Shown: positions 1 through 10,137 of the stretch, one piece after another | Position numbering within the stretch: position 1 is the first letter of the stretch | Layout: each line of letters opens with the position of its first letter | From: Deinandra increscens subsp. villosa | Taxonomy: Eukaryota > Streptophyta > Magnoliopsida > Asterales > Asteraceae | Reading direction: 5' to 3' | Assembly (NCBI GenBank): GCA_039602395.1 | Contig: JBCNJP010000010.1 | Span: 29,949,414-30,013,413 of the forward strand | Length of the DNA: 64,000 nucleotides | Position numbers and translations under genes: made by a program | Notes under the pieces: generated by a model | What the model saw: the letters and a program-made list of their open reading frames with translations, nothing else | Databases searched by the model: none | What the model was told of the DNA's origin: nothing

Positions 1-880
1 TAAGATTTGTCTCACTTATTGGTGGATTTGTGAAGTTTCACACTTATTGATGGATTTGAAATCAGTACTTTCGCAAAAGAAATACTTGAGTGTGTTGGTT
101 GACTTAGCTCAGACTTTAGCAAATTTAAAGGATTTAGCAATTGTTTTGACTTAAGGTCCACATTTTCATGCTTTTAAGTGTGTAATCACGGGATTTGTTA
201 TTTCTCAATTTGTTGAGCCTACCGACACATCGAATGATAGTATTACTAATCGATTGGTTCATTTCCTATGGTCAGATCACAAGACCAAAATTATTTCATT
301 TTCCACATAGTTTGCCCAACCAAAGACCAAAAATTTGTAATTTTTTTTCAAAGTTTATTGAAACTTTACTTATTTTCAAAAATTTTGTGCTTATCATCAA
401 GTATCCAACAAGTGCCTTCACAGAAGTTGTTGGAAATCACATGATTCTATTTTTAGTGGTTTTTATTTAATTTTTCAAATTTTTGCAATTTATTCGATTT
501 TTTTTTTCAACCGACAGTCAATTTAGGCATGGCCGACTTACTTAAAGATGTAAGATTAAAATATTTTTGATATTTTATAGAAAGTTTTGATTAAAACATA
601 ATGAAACAATTTATTGTTGGTCAAGAAAGTTTGTCCAAAAACTCACTAAGACCCAAGGAGACTTAATTAAAATCTTTTTTTGTTTTTCTGGAAAACTTTT
701 AAAGGTAAAATATTTTTGTGTTTTTCTGAAGAAGTTTTAAAAATAAAAACACTTTTTGTGTTTTTCTAAAAAGGATTATCGAAAGACAGAAAGCGGACAA
801 AGACAATACCTCTAAACTACACAACCTAAGACTAAGGCACTAACCTATAAGGAACCTAAAGATAAGCTAAATCAAAGTTG
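1..880. other. AT-rich spacer, probably post-pol remnant of copia E1
   Basis: No coding region or RNA gene is supported here. On the minus strand, positions about 600-790 contain repeated AAAAACACAAAA and AAGATTTT text. The same style of text occurs in the post-pol spacers of copia E2 (about 19150-19300) and E3 (about 44060-44280). I infer that this is the degraded spacer following the broken RT of E1. The 3' LTR of E1 would lie left of the window. The short open frame at 195-470 has no recognisable feature. Confidence 0.4.
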
Positions 881-1642
881 ATCATGAAATCCAAACTTCT
901 TCAGTATTTCGTTCACATACTTTCCCTAACTGATTAGAATGCCTTCAACGTTCTGTTTCATCTCAATCCCTAAGAAGAATGTGAGTTCCCCCATTGAACT
1001 CATTTCAAACCGCTTTTCCATCAGATTCTTGAACTCATGGCAGAGAGTCTTATTGGTAGATCCGAAGATGATGTCATCCACGTATACTTGAACCAGTAGC
1101 ATATCATTAACCACATGCCGTATGAATAGTGTTTGATCAATCAGCCCTCGCTTGTAGCCATTTTCCAACAGATAGGTAGATAGAGTCTCATACCACTTCC
1201 TAGGTGCCTGATGGAGTCCATAGAGAGCTCTTTTCAGTTTGGACACCTTATTTGGGAAGGACGGAATAACAAACCCAGGAGGCTGATCGGGGTACACCTC
1301 CTCGTCTAGTTCACCGTAAAAGAAGGCGGTCTTCATGTCAAGTTGATAAATAGTTATGTTCTTTGACGCATCATATGCCAATAAAATCCCGATGGCTTCA
1401 AGACGAGCTACCGGGGCATAGACTTCATCATAGTCTAATCCATCTATCTGCAAGTAACCCTTGACCACTAATCTTGCCTTATTTCTTATTAATATTCCTC
1501 TATCGTCTCTTTTATTCTTGAAGATCCACCTAACAGGAATAGGCTTCACACCAGGAGGAGTGTCTACAAGTTGCCAGACATCCAAGAGTTTGAATTGAAG
1601 TAATTCAGCCTGCATTGCCTCTATCCAGTTGTCATCTTTCAT
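881..1642 (-). pseudogene. E1 reverse transcriptase fragment
   Basis: This is the copia RT domain (RVT_2 family), which makes cDNA from the element RNA in virus-like particles. The 238-residue open frame begins with the conserved WIEAMQAELLQF box. It continues through the KNKARLVVKGY, APVARLEAI, QLDMKTAFFYGE and ALYGLHQAPRKWYE blocks to an intact catalytic VQVYVDDIIFGS box at about residue 190, then MSSMGELTFFLGIE. The frame continues past an in-frame start near 1642 from a degenerate hinge. After ILISQLGKYVNEILKKFGF the reading ends at a stop near 880, so the RT C-terminus and all of RNase H are missing. The catalytic YVDD box is preserved, but the element cannot be functional. Confidence 0.92.
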
Positions 1643-1650
1643 AGTAGCGG

Positions 1651-2357
1651 CTACGGAAGTAGGTTCTTCTTGAGATATGAAACAGAAAATAGGTAAGTGT
1701 CTATTATTCCTGATTGACTTTTGGTGACTCTCTTATTGAGTGGACCAATAATGTTAGGGACGGGATGTTTCTTGTGAATTCCAGTCTCTTCTACAGCCGG
1801 AACTGGAATAAATGACTCTAGAGTTCCCATCTGCACATCATTACTCGGATTTTTATCTATTTCAATCATAGTTGTGTCAACTGAGTCTGAACCATTATTG
1901 GTGGGCTAATTTTCAGGTTGATTTTCTAGGATTTCTTGATTTTGTTGATTTTGTTGATTTTCTTGATTTTAAAGTGGGCACATAATCTTGAACGACTTCT
2001 TCTGTTATTTGGATTTCAACAGAAGTGACAGCTGGAGTAGTAACAGATGAGGTGGAAGCTTCCTGATTCATTTCTCTAAGTAAAGTCGGGAAGATCATCG
2101 GATTATATCGTATCTAGTATCGATGATGTAATTGGAACAGAACCCTCAGGTGCAGTAGCATCCACATGATTAACATCTTCTTGCATGTGTCTAGTATCAC
2201 CTGAAATCTTAAAAGAATAAGAGAAGTTCTCTAAGTCATACATGTCGTCTGAGTCAGGTTCTCTGGAGTTATGGGTATGCTCATTAAAGTTAACGTTGCA
2301 AGACTCCATAATCACATGAGTTCTTCTATTGTACACTCGATAGGCCGCAGATGTCAT
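1651..2357 (-). pseudogene. E1 hinge between integrase and RT
   Basis: Two or three open pieces (1651-1869, 1913-2098, 2103-2357) lie between the integrase C-terminus and RT. They are rich in Ser, Thr, Asp and Glu and have no recognisable fold, which is what Sirevirus-type copia polyproteins show at this position. The piece at 2103-2357 starts with a run (VYNRRTHVIMESCNVNFNE) typical of the end of the copia integrase region. Frameshifts separate the pieces. The segment 1913-1975 is simple T-rich repeat (TTGATTT repeats on the plus strand). Confidence 0.7.
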
Positions 2358-2369
2358 CGAGTATACAAC

Positions 2370-3577
2370 AAAATAGCCTTCATCTGCCCGAGGTGCAAAC
2401 TTAGCTAACTGCTAAGACTGGATCAACACCGTACAAGTACATCCAAATGGTTTTAAGCATTTTAGCCCAGGTTTTTTATTAGAAAACAACTAAAAGGATG
2501 TCTTGTTGGCATGTTTAACCAAAAGAGTTGTATTAAATACATAACAAGCAATATTGACTGCTTCTGCCCAAAAAGATAATTTAAGGTTAGAATCTGCGAG
2601 CATCGTCCGAGCACACTCGATTATTGTACGGTTCTTTCTTTCAGCAATCACATTCTGTTGAGGAGTATAGGGAGAGCTAAATTGACGAGTGATGCCCTTG
2701 TCGTTGCACAACGAGTCGAAGAAGTTGTTTCTAAACTCAGTCCCATTGTCTGATCTGATTATTCAAACATTCTATCTACTGGCGTTCTCGATGCGGGTAA
2801 CAAAATGCTTTAGTATTACTGGAGTCTCAAATTATTTTTAAGAAGAAAACCCAGGAATATCTTGAGTAATCGTCAGTGATGACTAGGCAGAAAGATTTTA
2901 CCCTAAACTCTTGATACTAACTGGTCCAAAAAGATCCATATGCAGCTGTTGAAGGATTGTTGTTGTTCTTCCAGGCGGCTTTGGCTTATGAGACGTTTTG
3001 TGTTGCTTTCTTTTCGAGCATGCAACGCAGTTATCAATTTGCACGAATTCTTTGTCAGGTAACCCAAAGACATGTTTCCCCCTATCCAAGCGGTTTATGT
3101 TGCAAAAATTAACATGTCCCATCCACCAATGCCACAAGGTTGAATCTTCCTCTGAAGCTTTAGCCAAGAAGCACGCAACTGAACTAGACGGCTTTGCGCA
3201 TTCATGTCCAGTGCATACATGTTCCCCCTATGATTAGCGCGAAATAAAATATAATCATCAGGTACTTTGAAACCAGGTTTTAGAATGAAGCACTCATGAT
3301 CGTCGAAGAACATTGGCATCTTATTGTCACATATCTGCGAGACACTCAGCAGATTGAATTGCAGATTTGACACGAGGTTGACTTTTTCAAATGAAACTTC
3401 ACCATTTGTTAGGTGACCAGTTCCAATTATTTTACCACCTTTCTTATTTCCTCCAAAAGCAACAGAACCTCCTCCAGATAACAGTTTGACATCATGAAAA
3501 AGGTCCTTGTCACCCGTCATGTGCCAAGAATAGCCATTATCCATGTACCACAGATTTATTGACTTCTTTCGTTGTTC
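2370..3577 (-). pseudogene. E1 protease, GAG-pre-integrase and integrase
   Basis: Frame 3095-3583 carries the aspartic protease region with motif WYMDNGYSWHMTGD. The usual DSGAS/T active site reads DNGYS here. It is followed by the NLLSVSQICD block. Frame 2898-3167 holds GAG-pre-integrase and the integrase zinc-binding HHCC (WHWWMGHVNF, CVACSKRKQHK) and the LHMDLFGPV block. Frame 2490-2711 holds the integrase core end (SSPYTPQQN, ERKNRTIIECARTMLADS). The usual G before VIAERKN is retained only in altered form. Stops and shifts break all three pieces. In the same polyprotein they would cleave Gag-Pol and insert the cDNA. Confidence 0.88.
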
Positions 3578-5582
3578 CTGCACAAATAAAAAATGATTAG
3601 TTCACAGATGAACCCAGATGTTTAGGACCTTAGGTTTTCCCGGTAGTCTATTTCTTAGGCGGACGAGGAGCTGGAGTGGTGGCCTGAGCAAAAGGCTTCT
3701 GAGGATCAGCCAAAGGAGACCATGGTGCACGAGATCTCGAGGAAATAGGAGATGGGCTGTTTGCTATTCCAGGGACTACCTGTTGAAAGTACTCGGTACT
3801 TGCACCCAAACCTCTTGTAGAGTGAGGTGTCATGCCTCTGAAGAACTGTTGGTTCCGGAAATTTGGCATGAACATCTGCTGATTATTCATGTATTCATAG
3901 TCTTCGCTGTAATTTTCATAAAACCGAGGCCCTGGCTAAGTGAAAGGAGGCATCATCATTCTTGGTCTACAGGGTGCAGCCATAGGTGGATTGTACCCCA
4001 TGGACAACCCCTTGTAGTATGATTTTAGTCTCCGCATACAAAACACCCAATAGTGTTAGCAGACCCACTTGGATTCACGGTAGCAGTTGGAACCACATTT
4101 TGAATTGGTGTGGCATTTGTCTCAGCAACAGGTTCCCCTTTCCCCTGATCATCAGCTTTCTTATTTCGGCTTTTGTTGTTGTTTATCTTCCTAGTAGCCG
4201 AAACAACACCTTTATTTTCCTCCACATTCACGGGTTCGGCAACAACGAATTCAGCAACTTGTGGTTGAGATACCACAGTCTTCTCAGTAGAGACAACATT
4301 TTCAGTTGAAGTGTTATTCTTCTTACGCTTTGCTGGTTGCTTAACGGGTTTTAAAGTACTCGCAATCGCTTGACTCTCTGAAGATGTGGTGTTGCTTGAC
4401 TTGGACAGCATGGTAGAAGACATCGGAGTGACTTGAGGTGGGATCATCACAGGTGCAGGAGCTGAGGAAATCACCTTACCATTGGTGATTATGACAAAGT
4501 GTTGTGTGTCACCCATGGGTTTACCATCACCTTAAGACAGTTTATTGAAAACATCATATGCCAGCTCACTTGAAAAAGCAGGATGGCCAGAATCTGAGTT
4601 ATCAGTTTTAGTTTTGGGCTTTCGCCTCTTTGAAACTTTAGGTTTCTTGGAAACAGATTTTGTTTTAAACACCATTTAATTTAAGTAAAGACTAATGGTT
4701 GAGAGATTGTCTCATTATCGGTTATTATTTTTAAGAACACGGATTCTGCCTTCTGCGTAACTGTATCCTCAGATAGGCCACTATCAACTGACTGAACTGA
4801 GCTAGATTCAAAATCATCCAAATTCAGTGCACGTTTAACGGATGGAGGGCTCGAGCCACTTTCATAGCCAGACAGTTTGCCTTCCATTTGCTGAATTTCA
4901 GACTTCCTTGGAACTGACTCATTATTCAAAAACATGATGTGGCTTCAGGAGTTTATTTTAGTTAGTTCAGGTATAGGAAAATAGTTATGATTGAGGGGAT
5001 GCTCAACAGTAGCATTATCAATTTCCCGGGTTAAACCCAAACCACTTTTTACACGTCTCAAAAATATCCTTAGCCACATCACTTGCTAAGTTAGAGGGGT
5101 TAAGTTTCATCAAGTCAATAGTTTCCCAAGCCTAAACATAGTTCTTGCTTACGGATGAGTGACAAGTCAATAGATCCTCTAGTTGAGTACGAAGAGCCAC
5201 TTCAGCATGTTTCATGACCTCAATATCATTCTGCAAGGACTTTATTTTGGCCAGGAAATCCAGTTCCTTAGCTTGCATAGATTTGACAAGACATTCATTC
5301 GCTATTGCCTTTTTCAACAAACTCTTGGTTAAAAAGGCGATACCGAGCAACTTCCTCTACACAGGACTCTGAGAATAATTTAGATTTTACTGTATCGGGT
5401 ATGAGTTCCTTCTGATGGCTAATCGATTTTTGTTCAGCATCAGATTCAACAATGAAAGGGTCATCAGCAGGGTTAGACACAAAAGCAACATCTTTAGCCA
5501 TAAGTGCAAAGTTAGTGGGATAAAGTGGATCAAAGTGAGGATCTTCCACAATCTTTGATTCATCAGATGAATTCACCATCAA
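3578..5582 (-). pseudogene. E1 gag extension with second CCHC knuckle
   Basis: This is a chain of broken open frames (3648-3890, 4025-4516, 4681-4935, 5132-5350, 5295-5582) rich in Ser, Thr, Pro, Lys and Glu. At 4004-4045 the minus strand reads CFVCGD, a stop, then NHTTRGC. That is CX2CX4HX4C spacing with one in-frame stop, so a second zinc knuckle lies just before protease. Segment 5132-5350 (KSMQAKELDFLAKIKSLQND) looks like a coiled coil. Extended gag regions of this kind are known in Sireviruses. The text at 3578-3590 (TTTATTTGTGCAG, minus strand) resembles a 3' splice site just before the protease frame. Confidence 0.65.
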
Positions 5583-5816
5583 TGCATAGTCAACACCAGC
5601 TTGTGGTTAAGTCTGATTGGACCACGTGTAGTTGGAATCACTTAGTGACATGAGTGCCTTCTCTGGATTATCGACACGCTTGACATTGTTAGAACTAGAA
5701 CCCTGGTTAGATGAACCAGCATGTTGGGACTTCTGATTTGAGTAGTTGCCCTGATTTTGACCAGAATTATTGTTTCCCCCAGATGTTACAGGGATCTAGC
5801 TCAATTTAGGCTTCTC

Positions 5817-7043
5817 TCACTCACGTGCAAAGTGACCCAAATCCTGACAATTGTAGCATTGGGCCTTGGATTTGTCAAAACAAATAGTAGAACTGGGGTG
5901 TGACTGGAACACCTTTCTCCCAATTTTCTTGAAAAACTTTCTTGTTCGGGCAACAATCATACCAAGTTGCCACTTGATATCCATTTCTTCTAGGCCATCG
6001 ACAGGAATTTGGTCCAAGTATTCTTGGCATAGAGACATGTTCTCAATACTCCCTGACATTTGGGAAGCAAGACATGCCATAAGTGCGTTACACGATTCCT
6101 GGTCTTTGTCAGTCAGACTAATAGATGATGGTCCTAATTGGTATGGAGCAGGTGATTGATTCACTAGTGAGATAGGCGGTTGAACAACAAAGGCAACTTG
6201 ACTAGCAGGTTGTTGAGCAGAAACTTGAGCAGAGGAGCAGGACCCACCAGCAGAGTAAGGAAATTCTAGGTCAGCCTCATTTGGAGCAATAAAGGCAGCA
6301 TTTGGGGTTATCTGGGTGCTACTTTTATTGATAACTTTCCCCATAAGTGAATTTCCATCCCTTTCAACAGCTGCAACTTCATAGCTTCTTACTTTGTCAA
6401 TAAGGTCCATGTAGTCAACAGTGGCCAAATCACTACTATCAATCAGATAGGCCACATATGAAGCAAAGTTTGAGGAAACGACTTCAGAATTTTCTTAGAT
6501 ATAGCAGGCTCTCAGGTCAGATTTGATGTTTTGCATTTGACAGATAAGTCGACAGAACTTTATCACATGTGTCTCAAAGGAGTCTCCAGCAGTCTAAGCA
6601 AAAGTGTTAAATCGCAGTTTGAGAGAGTCCAGTCTCCTCTTTGCTCTCAATGTTTCCCTCATACTTTTTCTCAAGTGCAATCCAAATCTCATGAGCAGAA
6701 GTTGCTTTAGTGAAGTGGAAAACAATGTCATCAGACAATGCCATTTTGATACACCTGAGAGCACGTTTGTCAACCTTCATCTGATTATGCTTAGTGAGAG
6801 TATAGTCCTTAAATTTTTTTATGACACGCCTCTGGCCAGCAGGAGGGTCAGCACCAGCTACAGGCGCCGGGTCCACATAGAACACCTTAGGATCATTCTT
6901 CACAGAGGTCTACAGGTCATAATCCACATACTCAAGGTAACACTAAAATTTCTTTTTCCAGTCATCATAGTTGGCAACCCCGAGTAGTTTTGGAGGCCTA
7001 TGTTCCCTTGGAACATTTGACTTTCAGAGTTAAAGTCAGACAT
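5817..7043 (-). pseudogene. E1 gag (UBN2-type) with first zinc knuckle
   Basis: This is the Gag capsid/nucleocapsid region. The ATG at 7043 opens MSDFNSES, a typical copia gag start, about 740 bases inside the PBS. Frame 6607-6903 contains the gag core block (KRALRCIKMALSDDIV, SAHEIWIALEKKYEG). Frame 5817-6455 contains MDIKWQLGMIVARTRKF followed by CYNCQDLGHFARE. The latter is a CCHC knuckle whose final Cys falls at the frame end near 5817. Frameshifts near 6600 and 6480 break it. The block is homologous to those at 27140-28235 (E2) and 56710-57384 (E5). Confidence 0.85.
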
Positions 7044-7783
7044 GATGATACAATTTAGGTTTCTTCACAAAAGTGCTTAATGGGTCAAATGGGTCAAGAT
7101 TACTTCAACGGATGCTAAGATCAAGGTTAATTGCTCAAAACCTACAAAACAAACATCATGAAGCTTATTTAGTTTGAATTAATCAAGCATTAATGTGAAA
7201 TTTGAGATTTTCATATTGTCAAGACTTAGAAAATTTTACAGCTATGTTCTTGAGCATAATCACTGGGTCAAAATCAAATTTCACAAAAACACGTTTTGAT
7301 TATTCCATTAGGTTTGAAATTTTCCTAGGAACAAATTTGTTAACTGTAGCAAACTCCAAAAACAATTTAATCTAGGTGAAATCGGATCAAATAGTGACTT
7401 TTATGAAAATCTTCCAAGAACACTAAATTTGGTCTAAAATCTTCAATATTTGATGTTATTGGATGATTCAAGTTGCTAACAACTCCAAATCATGAGTCTA
7501 ACATGCGTGGGCGTTCAATTTTAACCCAAAATCACTGGAAAAAAAAGATTTTTATTTTAAAAAGTCACGCATCAGTGACTTGCTCTGTGTTCGCATGAAT
7601 CTAAAAATCTTCAAAATTGACCAATTTATTGTGATTATTGATGAAAACTAAGCATCCCAACAGATTCCTTGTGAAATTTCGTTCAAAATATGTCAAGGAA
7701 TCATACAAACAACCAGATTTGATGACTTGAATAAGAGATTCTTCAGGTTTTTGAGAAAAAACTCAAGAACGTGAAGAACAATG

Positions 7784-7795
7784 GCTCTGATACCA
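7784..7795 (-). other. E1 primer-binding site (initiator tRNA-Met)
   Basis: The minus strand reads TGGTATCAGAGC, the standard copia PBS complementary to the 3' end of plant initiator tRNA-Met. It lies two bases inside the LTR end (TAACA) and fixes the 5' LTR boundary and the element's orientation. Confidence 0.95.
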
Positions 7796-7797
7796 TT

Positions 7798-8635
7798 TGT
7801 TAGGACCAAATTTAAGCCATTTCTCATCCAATGCACAGATTCAAGTGCGGAAATCATGAATCCATGATCAAATCATGTTGTTTGATTGTTGAAATCCTTA
7901 GATTTCCATGTCTGAAACTCAAGAACACGAGGGTTTTCACACACACAAGTGCTCTCTCTCTTCAACAGCCGTCCAGGACTAAGAATTAGGTTATTTAGGG
8001 TATCCTGGGGTGGCTATTTATATTGGAGAAAGCACATGTCATCATTGCACAGATTACATGAGAATTTTATTGGAATTAGTGAAAATTATGACATCAGACC
8101 ATCGAGATCGCTAAGAACAAATCTGAAGTGGCTAAGAATAAGTTCTAGGTCACCAAGAACAAAACCAAATCGCCAAGGCAAGGTCCAAGTCGCTAAGTAG
8201 GTGGCTAGATCGCCAAGTATTATTGTGAGATCACCAAGTGTTAGGTGCGAGGTAGCTAGCTTGGCGAGATCGCCCAAGGTTAACTCCAGATCGCTAAGAG
8301 TGAATCCAAATCGCCAAGTAAAGTAAGCAAGTCGCCAAGGATAACTTGAAATCGCCAAGGGGAAGTTCCAAGTCGCTAAGAACATATTGAAATCGCTAAG
8401 TGTTATCATGAAATTGCCCAGTGTAAAACCATGAAATAAAGTTAAGTATGGATCATGTCATTCACATCTCAACAGTATAAGAATAACGACAATCATCTTA
8501 ATATTAATCAACACAAGTTAAGACATTAAATATGAAATACAAAACATCAAACACTTGAATGATTAACATAAGCATCAAGAGAATTGTCCAAGTACAAATA
8601 CATGTGAAATGAAAGATTTACAATTGAGACCAACA
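7798..8635 (-). repeat. E1 5' LTR (about 838 bp)
   Basis: The plus-strand limits are TGTTAGGACC at 7798 (next to the PBS) and CAACA at 8631-8635, giving TG...CA ends. A TATA box (TATAAATAG on the minus strand) sits at 8014-8022. About half of the LTR (8096-8420) is an imperfect tandem array. The outer end at 8635 is inferred from the terminal motif only, because the partner LTR is outside the window. Confidence 0.7.
8096..8420 (-). repeat. Minisatellite of CTTGGCGAT-type units inside the E1 LTR
   Basis: About 15 degenerate copies of a 9-base core (plus strand TCGCCAAG or TCGCTAAG) occur every 20-24 bases. The minus frame stays open through the array and would read repeated LGDL and ATWRFG. 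I treat this peptide as a by-product of the repeat and not as a gene. The array lies upstream of the LTR TATA box in the transcribed orientation, where U3 enhancer repeats would be expected. Confidence 0.75.
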
Positions 8636-8681
8636 CTAAGGATGCTATGTTTGAGTTGCCACCAACCAAAGATAGGTCTTA

Positions 8682-8934
8682 ATGGCAATTTTTTAAACCT
8701 TTTTAGCAGCTTTAAGCTTTTAAATTTATAATACCCAATTTACTTGACAACTACCATTTCACCACATTACACGGGTAAGTATACCTATCGCGGGCAGTAT
8801 AGTAGTTGTAAGTTGAATCGGGGTCGATCAGGACACAATGGAAAATGAGAGCTCCCAATACTTAAACTTTACCAACGTTTAACCAAATTCTATCTTTGAT
8901 TTTTGAAAATAAGTTTATTTAATATATAATATAT

Positions 8935-8976
<42 letters not shown>
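8682..8976. repeat. Dispersed repeat R1, copy 1
   Basis: This stretch is near-identical to 33820-34081. Both contain TTTTTAGCAGC, CTACCATTTCACCACATTAC, GAATCGGGGTCGATCA and GAGCTCCCAATAC, and both run into a (TA)n tract and then a Helitron 5' end. The GGGGTCGATC text is of a kind common in plant gypsy-type repeats. No coding capacity is seen. Confidence 0.85.
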
Positions 8977-8977
<1 letters not shown>

Positions 8978-9717
8978 CTATTACTATATATAATGCATAT
9001 TGGAGAGAGAAATGAAAATGTCTTAATTTTAAGACGCGTACTACTTTTGAAGCAACATGTACAAATCAAACAAGCAAAACAAACAAGCCACTTCAAAATA
9101 TGTATTTTTGGCGGATGTACTAGAGATTTCAATGTGATTTGAATTCAAAATTCAAATACACATCTGTTTTTCTGTGATTAATGCTTTATCGGGACAAGCG
9201 ATTGCTTTATTGGAGTAGCCGCATAGAGAAAAAACAGATCTCATTATCACTCTCGAAATCGTCACTCTCTCAAAAATCATATTTTCTTCATCTTCAAGCC
9301 GTCTTCTCCTAATCTTCTCAAGCATGAAACCGATCAAGCAGTCTTCTCCTAATCTTCATGAACAACGCTAATCCGTCTTCTCCTAATCTCCTCATAACTC
9401 TTATTTTCTCTCTAAAATTAGAATTCTCTCCGCCATTTCCATCTGACTTTTCTTTTTGACACTATTACAAAAACCCTAAATTCCCCCACAAATTCTCCAT
9501 AACCACAATTACAGCCATTTACATTCATCAATTCATCATTTCGCATCACATTTTCTTCTTCAAGGTATGCTAATTTTATATTCGGGGATGGGGTACGTGT
9601 GTGTATATAATAATCGCATACAATATTATATACAGATTCTAGGGTTTTCAATTTTGGATCTATCAGATTGGTGCGTGGTTGATCTCGTCGAATCAAACGG
9701 CTAAATTCAAGGTTTTT

Positions 9718-9770
9718 GCTCTCTTTCTCTCTCTCTCTCTCCCTATCTCTCTCTCTCTCTATCTCTCTCG
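9718..9770. repeat. (CT)n microsatellite
   Basis: Interrupted CTCTCTCT runs inside Helitron A. The minus-strand reading gives an RERERE peptide, which is spurious. Confidence 0.9.
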
Positions 9771-10060
9771 TTTTGTGCATGCTCTTCCATTATCCAAGTA
9801 TTTTTTTACTACATTATTGCATCTGGTCAACAATATAGGTTTTCCTGGAGGCGAATCGGACATTTCAACCTCATCCATTCAAGCTTGATCGTAATAACAA
9901 TGAACGATTTCTTTATTTGTCCATGAAATCAACGTTATTTTTTATGCCCAGTTGTTTGAAATCGATTCATCACAGGTATGGTTTTAATCTTTGTTAGGTT
10001 AGTTTTTTTGGTTTAGAAGTTGTAGAGGATGATTCCGTAGGTGATTTAGTGTTCCATATT

Positions 10061-10137
10061 GTGATTTCTTGCTCACTTACGCGAACTACTGCGATTTCTT
10101 GCTCACTTAAGCGAACTACTGCGAATCCTTGCTCATC
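10061..10137. repeat. 30-bp tandem repeat, about 2.6 copies
   Basis: The units contain GATTTCTTGCTCACTTA then GCGAACTACT and begin at 10061, 10091 and 10121, the last being partial. The repeat lies in the Helitron A interior. Confidence 0.9.

Larger units (their letters stand above)
881..8635 (-). mobile_element. Copia E1, Sirevirus-like LTR retrotransposon, 3'-truncated
   Basis: In minus-strand order the element shows a 5' LTR (7798-8635), a primer-binding site complementary to initiator tRNA-Met (7784-7795), gag from ATG 7043, a CCHC knuckle, a long low-complexity gag extension, a second CCHC knuckle, protease, GAG-pre-integrase, integrase core, a variable hinge and RT. The order PR-IN-RT places it in Ty1/copia. 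The long gag with two knuckles, the long hinge and the RT text (VYVDDIIFGS, MSSMGELTFFLG) fit the SIRE/Maximus lineage. Frameshifts and stops are scattered throughout. RT reading stops near 881, shortly after the conserved KKFGF box, and RNase H and the 3' LTR are absent. It is a dead copy. Confidence 0.85.

Noticed and set aside
7784..7795. tRNA gene fragment
   Set aside because: Only the 12-base primer-binding complement is present. There is no tRNA body here or at 57977.
8086..8409. 107-codon frame with repeated LGDL
   Set aside because: It is a by-product of the CTTGGCGAT minisatellite in an LTR, with no gene context.
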